Shown piece by piece: positions 31,766 to 39,700 of a stretch of 52,832 bases of DNA. Origin of the DNA: Candidatus Colivicinus equi (GTDB taxonomy: Bacteria; Bacillota_I; Bacilli_A; Erysipelotrichales; Erysipelotrichaceae); contig JAGHUL010000007.1 in assembly GCA_018064825.1 (NCBI GenBank), positions 1 to 52,832 on the forward strand, written 5' to 3'. Every line of letters starts with the position of its first letter. Within the stretch, counting starts at the first letter, position 1. The translations under genes were made by a program, and so were the position numbers. The notes under the pieces are model-generated. The model worked only from the letters and a program-made list of their open reading frames with translations. It was not told the DNA's origin and searched no databases.

Positions 31766-33289
31766 CTATTTGATGAGTGCTATTTTTTGATTTCTGCTAT
31801 TAAGTTTATCAGGGTAAAGGTAAGACACTTCCCCCTCATCAATCATTTTATTTACAACCGCTCTTAAGGTATCTGTTAACTTCCTATAGCCTAAAGCAGA
31901 AGCAATCTCGTTTGTTGACATATCACCATTTTCAGTCAAAAGTTTTCTAACAAGTAAACGAAGTTCACCGCGATTTCTACGAGTCGAGTTTTCAGCTACT
32001 TGTTTATCATTTATCTTTTTAGATGATTTTAAGAAAAGCGGGTGAATTGGCAAAACAGTCAAGAAATAACTGCGATTTTCGTCTGTTTCAAAAACAGGAA
32101 TATCAGAGCCATTGTTCTTCATGGAAGAAAGTATTAATGGAACTCCGGTGTTGCGACCTTCAACAATTTCCAGTTCTTTTAAGAAGTCGCCAATCCTACG
32201 ATTCCTATATCTCTTGGAAACAAGTATTCTTTCTTCCAACTGAGCATCTGTAATAGAACGGTCAGGACCGGGAAGACTTAAGATTTCCATCTTTTCAGGG
32301 GTTATCGTAACTGTAATAGGTTCATGAATCTGATAAGATTTGTGGTAAACTGCATTGCTAAGCGCTTCTTCTACAGCGGGGAAAGGCCAATTAAACGCTC
32401 GAATAGCAAGTTCACTATCAGGAACTTTGGTTACGTATTCCTTAATGATGTAGTTTTTGATATAAGCAAGAGCGTCACGAAGTTGTCGATCCAATGGGCC
32501 TGTGAAGATTTTTTCTGTCATACCAATCCCGGTAGGATCAGGTTTATCCACGACTTCAATTTGAGCAAATGAAAAGAATCGTTCAGGATGCTCATTAAAA
32601 AACATCAAACCAACATTTATAGGCTTTCTATATTCAGAAGGTCCTCTTACAAGTTGCATATCTGTCGCTACAGCTTCTACAGAGCGGTTCAACACCGAGT
32701 CGTATAGATCACTTCCAACTGTATGCAGATAATCTGCTAATAAGGCTGACTTCATATCTGAAACTTCAGCATGATAATTAATACGATCATCAAAAGGAAT
32801 ATCACGAGACATATAGATGAGCTCTTGTTCTTCTCTAATGTTTGCTTTCAATGTTCGAGCACCCTTGCGAATATAATATGATTTTATGCTTTTTTCAGCA
32901 CCTTTTTGAGTATTTATTTTTTCAGGACATTTATATGGACGATCTTCGCCACCAGGAATCCAAAGAACAAGGATTTCTTTTTTATCAATTGTATATGGTT
33001 CAATTACAGGAATACATCTTGGCTCAATGAAATTACATTTATTCAAAAGATCCAACTGAATACTGTCAATAGAATCTGGATTAAGCCCTTTTATTGGCAA
33101 TCGTGGTCTTCCGTTATCTTCTTCGATGCCAATTAAGATATATCCTCCACCCATGTTGTCAAAATCATTTGCAAAAGCAGTGATTGAATGGATAATTGGC
33201 TCGGGATTCCAGTCAGATTTGTATTCAATTCTAGTTCTTTCAACTTTTCTTTGTTCTATAAGATCTTCTATATTAATTGGTAAAGCCAT
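31766..33289 (-). CDS. AlbA_2 (Schlafen-like) and ATP-binding helicase-related regulator
   Basis: The 507-residue protein begins with an AlbA_2 DNA-binding domain (RIEYKSDWNPEPIIHSITAFANDFDNMGGGYILIGI), common in RecG-like putative transcriptional regulators. Residues of about 300-390 match the HATPase_c_4 module (FPFPAVEEALSNAVYHKSY-like region and GRNTGVPLILSSM), and the C-terminus has a winged helix (NGDMSTNEIASALGYRKLTDTLRAVVNKMIDEGEV). ATP-dependent regulation of its own promoter is plausible: a large palindrome overlaps it. GGAGG precedes the ATG. These proteins appear near mobile or defence genes, but no such neighbours are seen here. Confidence 0.85.
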   Translation of the reverse strand: MALPINIEDLIEQRKVERTRIEYKSDWNPEPIIHSITAFANDFDNMGGGYILIGIEEDNGRPRLPIKGLNPDSIDSIQLDLLNKCNFIEPRCIPVIEPYTIDKKEILVLWIPGGEDRPYKCPEKINTQKGAEKSIKSYYIRKGARTLKANIREEQELIYMSRDIPFDDRINYHAEVSDMKSALLADYLHTVGSDLYDSVLNRSVEAVATDMQLVRGPSEYRKPINVGLMFFNEHPERFFSFAQIEVVDKPDPTGIGMTEKIFTGPLDRQLRDALAYIKNYIIKEYVTKVPDSELAIRAFNWPFPAVEEALSNAVYHKSYQIHEPITVTITPEKMEILSLPGPDRSITDAQLEERILVSKRYRNRRIGDFLKELEIVEGRNTGVPLILSSMKNNGSDIPVFETDENRSYFLTVLPIHPLFLKSSKKINDKQVAENSTRRNRGELRLLVRKLLTENGDMSTNEIASALGYRKLTDTLRAVVNKMIDEGEVSYLYPDKLNSRNQKIALIK

Positions 33290-33316
33290 TTAGAAACCTC
33301 CTATCATGAGAACTTG

Positions 33317-33371
33317 CCTTTTAACTTTCCCTTTAACTTACCCTTATATTATATCAAAGGGTAAGTTAAAG
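33317..33371. promoter_or_regulatory. Three-half-site operator over the AlbA_2 gene promoter
   Basis: CTTTAACTTACCCTT (33331-33345) and AAGGGTAAGTTAAAG (33357-33371) are perfect 15-bp inverted repeats around an 11-base centre that holds the minus-10. A third half-site, CCTTTTAACTTTCCC (33317-33331), abuts on the gene side. The layout is typical of an autorepressor that bridges the promoter. Confidence 0.75.
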
Positions 33372-33376
33372 AACAA
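33348..33376 (-). promoter_or_regulatory. Promoter of the AlbA_2 gene (TTGTTC-17-TATAAT)
   Basis: The minus strand reads TTGTTC at 33376-33371, 17 bases and TATAAT at 33353-33348. The spacer is largely one arm of the palindrome. Confidence 0.8.
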
Positions 33377-33433
33377 CCAAGTGGCAATAGCTTTTCTAGT
33401 ACTTTCATTATATTGAACAACGTTTTTATATTG

Positions 33434-33447
33434 TGAAAACGTTTACT
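33434..33447 (+). promoter_or_regulatory. cre-like (CcpA) site upstream of the AMP-ligase fusion gene
   Basis: TGAAAACGTTTACT matches the cre consensus TGWAANCGNTNWCA at every position but the last. Its centre is about 55 bases upstream of the inferred transcription start, a distance at which CcpA activates (as at ackA) rather than represses. Confidence 0.6.
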
Positions 33448-33460
33448 ATTCCTTCAAGTG

Positions 33461-33489
33461 TTAACATAGCCTTTTATCTTCGTTATAAT
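33461..33489 (+). promoter_or_regulatory. Promoter of the AMP-ligase fusion gene (TTAACA-17-TATAAT)
   Basis: TTAACA at 33461-33466, a 17-base spacer and TATAAT at 33484-33489 are followed by only six bases (TTAGTC) before the ATG at 33496, indicating a leaderless mRNA. Confidence 0.8.
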
Positions 33490-33495
33490 TTAGTC

Positions 33496-36087
33496 ATGAA
33501 CAATAAAATTAAATACACAAACTTAGACATGCTTAAGATGTATGCTGAAGCTATCGAAAGAGGCCAAAACAGAAGTTTTGCTTTGTATCAAAGAATTGAT
33601 GGTCGCGTTGAAGAATATACTTACAATGAAGTTCAATTAGAAGCCAGTTACTTAATTCAAAAGTTAGAAAAAGCTGGTTTAAAGAAAGGTGACAGAATTG
33701 CGGTTGTATCTTCTTTACGTCCATGGTGGTTTGCTTTGACTTATGCTTGTTTAATGAATGGTTATATTATGACTTGTATTGATCCAGGTGTTCCTGCAAT
33801 GCAAGTACAAAAGATGATGTTGGATGCTGAAGTAAGAGCTGTCTTCACAACATTAAAAGTAATTCACTTGCCAAAAGAATTAGAAGAACATATTCCAGTA
33901 TTCTCAATTGAATCTGGTTTTCCATATATGAGCAAGTGCCAAGAAATTGACTACTTGTTGGGTGAAACAAAAAGACTTCCTGAAGATACATTCTTTATTC
34001 TTTTCTCATCTGGTACAACAGGTGAAAATAGAAAAGCAGTTTTATTAAAACATTCATCAATCACAACTGCTATTGAATATGGTATGTCAAAAGATTCTGG
34101 TGTATATAGACACAAGCCTGCTTACGTGCCAAACAAAGTCGATTTGATGTTGTTCCCACCATATCATATTGCCGGACTATTAATGGCAACTTATGATTTC
34201 TATAACAATTCTAAAATAATAATGTTAGAAAGACTTACACCAAACGCTTTGATGTCTGCTTTCGCTAATTTAAAACCAGATTGTATTTCTACAGTACCAT
34301 CAATGTTGACATCACTATACAAGAAAATATTGGCTGGTTATTCTAATCGTCCATTATTTAAATTGGCTGTAAATAATTTATTAGGTCTAAGTGGTGTCTT
34401 AAGAAGAACATTTGGATTAAAAGCAGGAAGGTTCCTATTAAAGCCAATAAATAAAAAAGCCTTTGGTGGCAATATGAAGAGTTTCATGATTGGCGCTTCA
34501 CCATTTGATGAAACAGCAAATAAATTCTTCTTAGATATGGGCATCGATGTAATGATGGCCTATGGTTTAACTGAACTTGGTGCTCCGCTTGCGACAACTG
34601 GTCAAGGATATTATCCAGGTACTACAGGTAGAGTAGTAAGACATACAAAAGAAATGGATATTAGGATTGTAAACAAAGATGAATCCGGCAAAGGTGAAGT
34701 TGAAGTTAAATCGCCATATCGTATGATTGGCTATATCAACTATAGAGATAATGAAGGTTGTTATACCAATGATGGATACTTTAAGACAGGTGACTTAGGC
34801 TATTTCGATAGAAAGAAATGTTTAATTATTTGTGGCCGTATTAAAGAGAGTATCGTTTTAAGAAATGGCGAAAAATTATTACCAGAAGAAATCGAAAGTA
34901 AATATCAAGATTTAGATAGTGTTAAAGACTTAGTAGCATTCAAAGTGCCAGGAGAAGGCGGCTGCGACGATTTCTCTATTGCGGTCATCAACGATAAGGT
35001 TAAAGGCATACCAGATGAACCAGTTAAATTAAGAGTCTTTGAACGTGCCGCAAAACTTCCACAGATGTATCGACCAAAAGATGTCTACGTAGTCAAAGAA
35101 TTCCCATATTCTTCATCACATAAAGTTCAACGTTTCCGTTTGACTGATATGGTATTAAATGGACAAGATGCGCCTATAACTGATGCATTAATGATTCCGG
35201 TAGATGAAGACGAAACAACTTCTGCATTAAGAAAAATCTTAGTTGAAGTTGGTGGCAGCCAATGGAAGAATGAAAAATTGACTCAAGGATTATTGTTAAA
35301 CCTTGATTCACTAGCTACTGTTAATCTGTATGTTGCAATACAAGATAAGTGGCAAATAGATTTATTCCAAACAAGCAATCAACCAGAAACATTTGGTGAA
35401 CTATTAGATGTTGTAAAGAATTTTGATGTAATAGAGAAAAATAATAAAAAGAGTATCGACTTATCTCAATATCCACTACCAACAACTAAAGCAAATAAAG
35501 TTGCTTGTAAGCAACTAGAGAAATTAGTAAAGCTTATGTGGAGAGTCAAAGCAACAGGCGTTGAAAACTTCCCAACTGATACTAATTTCATTATTTGTTC
35601 TAATCACCAAACTGATATTGACCCAGCCTTCATCGCAAGTGTCTTACCAGAAGAGATAATTGATAACACATGCTTTGTAGGCAAAGCAGAATTAGTACAA
35701 GATAAGTTCTTTAAACAGTTAGTTATCTCACACAATTTCATTCCAGTAGATAGAACAGGTAATTCAATTCAAACGCTAGATCGTTGCCAAGAATTATTAT
35801 TACAAGGAATGAATATCTTGATCTTCCCAGAAGGAACAAGTGCTCAAAATCACCAACAATTATTCCCACTAAAAGAAGGTTATGCAAGATTAGCTATTCA
35901 TACAAATAGACCAATTGTACCAATACATATAACTGGTGTTGCCCATACTGATAAAGAGATGAAGAACTTCCAACTTCCATCATTAAAAGGAAAGATTCAT
36001 ATCACAGTTGGAAAACCAATCTATCCAGAAAACAGAACAGCTCAAGAACTTAATCAAATCTTAGCTAAAACTATTCAAGAGTTATAA
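33496..36087 (+). CDS. AMP-dependent acyl ligase, acyl carrier and PlsC-type acyltransferase fusion
   Basis: Three activities are joined in 863 residues. An AMP-binding ligase (about 1-555) has FILFSSGTTGENRKAVLL, MAYGLTELG and GYFKTGDLGYFD. A carrier-protein-like segment (about 565-645) has LNLDSLATVNLYVAI, where DSL supplies the phosphopantetheine serine. An acyltransferase (about 690-863) has ICSNHQTDIDP (HX4D) and LIFPEGTSAQNH. This order is the reverse of E. coli Aas and includes an internal carrier, so the protein could activate a free fatty acid, hold it as a thioester and transfer it to a lysophospholipid or other acceptor. A GTG at 33433 is in frame, but the promoter overlaps it, so I start at 33496. 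Confidence 0.87.
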   Translation: MNNKIKYTNLDMLKMYAEAIERGQNRSFALYQRIDGRVEEYTYNEVQLEASYLIQKLEKAGLKKGDRIAVVSSLRPWWFALTYACLMNGYIMTCIDPGVPAMQVQKMMLDAEVRAVFTTLKVIHLPKELEEHIPVFSIESGFPYMSKCQEIDYLLGETKRLPEDTFFILFSSGTTGENRKAVLLKHSSITTAIEYGMSKDSGVYRHKPAYVPNKVDLMLFPPYHIAGLLMATYDFYNNSKIIMLERLTPNALMSAFANLKPDCISTVPSMLTSLYKKILAGYSNRPLFKLAVNNLLGLSGVLRRTFGLKAGRFLLKPINKKAFGGNMKSFMIGASPFDETANKFFLDMGIDVMMAYGLTELGAPLATTGQGYYPGTTGRVVRHTKEMDIRIVNKDESGKGEVEVKSPYRMIGYINYRDNEGCYTNDGYFKTGDLGYFDRKKCLIICGRIKESIVLRNGEKLLPEEIESKYQDLDSVKDLVAFKVPGEGGCDDFSIAVINDKVKGIPDEPVKLRVFERAAKLPQMYRPKDVYVVKEFPYSSSHKVQRFRLTDMVLNGQDAPITDALMIPVDEDETTSALRKILVEVGGSQWKNEKLTQGLLLNLDSLATVNLYVAIQDKWQIDLFQTSNQPETFGELLDVVKNFDVIEKNNKKSIDLSQYPLPTTKANKVACKQLEKLVKLMWRVKATGVENFPTDTNFIICSNHQTDIDPAFIASVLPEEIIDNTCFVGKAELVQDKFFKQLVISHNFIPVDRTGNSIQTLDRCQELLLQGMNILIFPEGTSAQNHQQLFPLKEGYARLAIHTNRPIVPIHITGVAHTDKEMKNFQLPSLKGKIHITVGKPIYPENRTAQELNQILAKTIQEL

Positions 36088-36088
36088 T

Positions 36089-36712
36089 ATGGCAAGAGTA
36101 AATTGGCGTCCCGCAAACTTATTGAATCCTCTACCAGTAGTATTAATAAGTACTACTGATGAAAATGGTAATTCTAATGTTATGACAGCCGCATGGACAG
36201 GAACAATCTGTTCAGATCCTGTCATGGTATCAGTATCCATAAGAAAAAGTAGATACACTCATTCAATAATCGAAAAAACAAAAGAGTTCGTTATCAATTT
36301 ACCAAATGAACAGCTTGCATTATATACCGATTATGTAGGCATCTATTCAGGCATAAAAGTAAATAAGTTAAACCTACCAGGCAAGTATAAAGTCACGCCT
36401 GTAGAAAGCAATAAGGTTAAAGCAATAACAATAGATGAATGCCCTATTGCCCTAGAATGTAAAGTAAAACAAATTCTAGAGTTAGGTTCACATGATATGT
36501 TTATTGCCGAAGTTGTATCCACTTCAATTAATGAAGACTACATCGATAAAGATAATAAACTAAATATTAAAAAGGCTAATCTATTAAGTTATTGCCATGG
36601 CGAATACTACACGCTAGGAAAAAGAGTTGGTAAATTTGGTTTCTCTTCTAAAAAGAAACAAAGAAACAAAAGAACTGATTCAATTAATAAGACAAGAAAC
36701 AATCGTAAATGA
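36089..36712 (+). CDS. Flavin reductase family protein (FMN-binding split barrel)
   Basis: The 207-residue protein matches flavin-reductase-like flavoproteins: NPLPVVLISTTDENGNSNVMTAAWTG, VMVSVSIRKSRYTHSIIEKTKEFVIN and the later IALECKVKQILELGSHDMFIAEVV. It binds FMN and may reduce it or carry electrons. It begins one base after the stop of the acyl ligase fusion, so the two are co-expressed. The C-terminal 25 residues are a lysine/arginine-rich tail that could contact RNA or membrane. Confidence 0.85.
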   Translation: MARVNWRPANLLNPLPVVLISTTDENGNSNVMTAAWTGTICSDPVMVSVSIRKSRYTHSIIEKTKEFVINLPNEQLALYTDYVGIYSGIKVNKLNLPGKYKVTPVESNKVKAITIDECPIALECKVKQILELGSHDMFIAEVVSTSINEDYIDKDNKLNIKKANLLSYCHGEYYTLGKRVGKFGFSSKKKQRNKRTDSINKTRNNRK

Positions 36713-36724
36713 TTGTTTCTTTTA
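36694..36724 (+). terminator. Terminator of the acyl ligase/flavin reductase operon
   Basis: AAGAAACAATC and GATTGTTTCTT form a perfect 11-bp stem with a 6-base loop, followed by a TTTATTTAT tail. The hairpin overlaps the last codons of the flavin reductase gene. Confidence 0.8.
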
Positions 36725-36738
36725 TTTATACCCATATT

Positions 36739-36781
36739 AAAAGATGGCTAGAAATCGCTTTTACGATAACTAACCATCTTT
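36739..36781 (-). terminator. Terminator of the giant prepilin gene
   Basis: Minus-strand AAAGATGGTTAG pairs with CTAGCCATCTTTT, with an inner ATCG/CGAT stem in the loop. It ends in TTTT and lies 16 bases after the stop at 36797. Confidence 0.8.
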
Positions 36782-36796
36782 AATTAATTTAAGCTA

Positions 36797-39700
36797 CTAT
36801 TCTTCGTTGTCTTGATATGGAATAGCATATCTTTCGACTAAGTGGTAGAAGTCTTCTTCACTCATCAATCCTTTACCAATTGATACATTTACGTACTTAG
36901 TTGGATACTTGTTGAATGTGTCTTCTGTTACAAACTCAGCAACATTCGAGTAATCAAACAATCCATATGTTTCAATATCAGCTTTCATTTTTTCTTCGTT
37001 ATACTTCAAATCATCATCGTATTCGAAGATATTGAACATACCTGTAATACCACCTGGCATTGATAGCATATCATCCATAAAGAAGTTCAAATGATAATCT
37101 GATGGGAATGAGTAACATCCGCTATATTTAGTAGTAACATATGCATTATCTAATGTGACAGCATTTCCGTTTACGTCATAGAAACGATCACCAATATAAT
37201 TCATATAGTCATCTTCGTGAATGTATACATACTTCATTAAATCAAGATCAAAGAATCCGTGTTCATAAATTACTTTCGAAGTCTTTCCATTAGACCATTC
37301 TAAGTTGACAATGTTGTATACTTTCCAACCATCATCTTCTATGAAGTTCACTTTAGCTTCATCTAGTTTACCAGTTTCATGATTGAATGCTAACAATACA
37401 TCATCTTCAGTAATATCTTTAGCAAGTTTAACGGTTCTATCAGCTAGCAAGACTTCAGTATCATCGGTGATGCAACCTCCGCCGCCTCCGCCGCCAGAAT
37501 CTTTCTTTTTAACGGTAACTGTGAATTTAGTTGAACCTGCGTTATAATTGCTAGTTCCAGAAGCGGAAACATTAACCTTGAAAGAGTGTTCACTATCATC
37601 TTGCTTTGAACAAGTGACTTTAACATAATCGCCGTTTATTGAAACTGATATATAGTCATTGCTATCTACCGAGCAATTTAATGTACTTCCTTTCGCTTTG
37701 CCCGAAACATACGAACTTCCACCATTAGTATCCACAGAAATATCAGAAACAGATATATTTTGATCTCCTTTAACCATTTCCCAAGATACTGACTTAGCTG
37801 ATGTAGTTCCATCAGACCATTGAGTACTAGTTGGGTCATCTAAAGTAAATTTTTCAATATGAGTACCAACTTCAGAATAACTTGTTCTAGATGGCGTATA
37901 ATACGTTGTATCATAATTATCAAATACATCATCAGCAGCGTATTGACTACTTCCGTCATATTTAATTGTACGTGCTGCTACTGGAATTTCGATTTTTCTA
38001 ACTGATATGCTCCAAGGAATTACCTTGTTTGTTGTTGATCCATCAGACCACACAGATGTACTTGTGTTATCCAATTTATATTCCGCATTATAGTTTCCAG
38101 CTTTTGAAGCAGATGACTTACGTCCATTACTTGTTATTTCAGTAATATAAGTAGTGTCCACATTGTTGAATGGCCTTTTAGTTGATCTGTCATAGACATA
38201 TGAAGATTGCGCAGGCTCTGGTATTGATACAATGTTTTTAATGCTCCAAGAGATTGTAATATCGCTTGAATTACCAGTTGACCATTCATATACGTTTTGA
38301 TTATTAATCTTAAATGTCGTTACATAATCTCCTCTGTCAGTAGCAGTTGCTCCTGAAAAGCTATTTCCTGAGCCTACTTTTTGAGTAGTAATAGTGACGT
38401 TACTATTGTTTTTATAACTTGGAGAATACTCTAACGTATTTCCTCTACTATTGTAGCTATACAAAAGTTTCGAAACATTTGGATATTCCAATTGAGCTTT
38501 TGTAATTTCCCATTCGATTGTAATCTTGTTTGCTGTTCCATCTGACCAAGTACAACTATCTTTATCTTTAATCTCGAATGTTGCAGAATAATTGCCTTTA
38601 TTTGTACCCGAAATATTAGAAGTTGTTAATAAACTAGTCTTTCCATCCATATATGTCTTGAATGGGGTAATTTGACTTCCTGTTGCAGGAATCTTAGTTT
38701 CACTTAAACTTGGTTTAGCAATCTTTATGCTATTAATCTTCCAATTAACAGTAATGTCAGATTCCGAACCGTCTGGCCATGTGCAATTACCACCTTTTAG
38801 TTTAAATGTTGCAGTGTAATTTCCGGCCTTAGTTGCTTTTACATTCGTTGCTTCAACCTTTGTTGAATCATAGCCACTGAAAGGAGATATTTCATTACCT
38901 GTGAAATCATACGTTGTTTTTGAATAAGTTGGCTCATTAGTAACAGCTTTCTTTATCTTCCAAGTAATTGTCTTATCAGCAGTAGTTCCATCAGCCCATG
39001 TGCAACTGTTTGGATCTTTTAATTGGAATACGGTTGTATAGTCGCCATAAGAATTTCCTGTTCCAGTTCCTTCTTTGATAGTTACCATATTCTTGTTATA
39101 TACAAATGATGGTGTAATAGTACTTCCAGTATAAGTATATTCTTTTACAGCTAGTGATGGATCACTGCTTACTTTTCCTTTGCCTATTGTCCAAGTGACC
39201 TTAGCAGGATCTGTAGTGCCATCAGCCCATTGATAGTTATTCTTTAATGTGAATGTAGCTGTATGTTCTCCAGCAGCAATTGCCTTTTCTCCAGTTACAG
39301 TCCAGCAATCAGAATAACTACTATAATTAAATGTTGCAGTCTTTTCTGTTCCATCATATGTCAAAGTATTTGTTTGCTCTGTTGGTTTAGTAATACTTGC
39401 TCTAGTAATAGACCAATTGAATACTAATGTTTGAATGTTTGTCTTCTTCCAAACAACATTTCCACCCATTGAGTCTTTTATTCTTACTGTTGTTGTATAA
39501 TTGCCAACATCAGCAGCTTTATTTAATGGTGTAGAAGAACCTTTCTTAGTTACAGTCATTTCCATGTATGTAGAATCGAAACCTGTTAGAACCTTATCTT
39601 TTCTATCAGTTCCATCCCATACAATTGATTCTTTACATGAAGGAGCGTCTAGTTCTCTAGGAACGATTTCCCAGCTAACAATTGCTCGTCCATCTGAATC

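Noticed and set aside
33467-33490. Third copy of the GG-peptide promoter element (TAGCCTTTT before the acyl ligase gene)
   Set aside because: Distance to the minus-10 differs by several bases and a normal TTAACA minus-35 explains the promoter.
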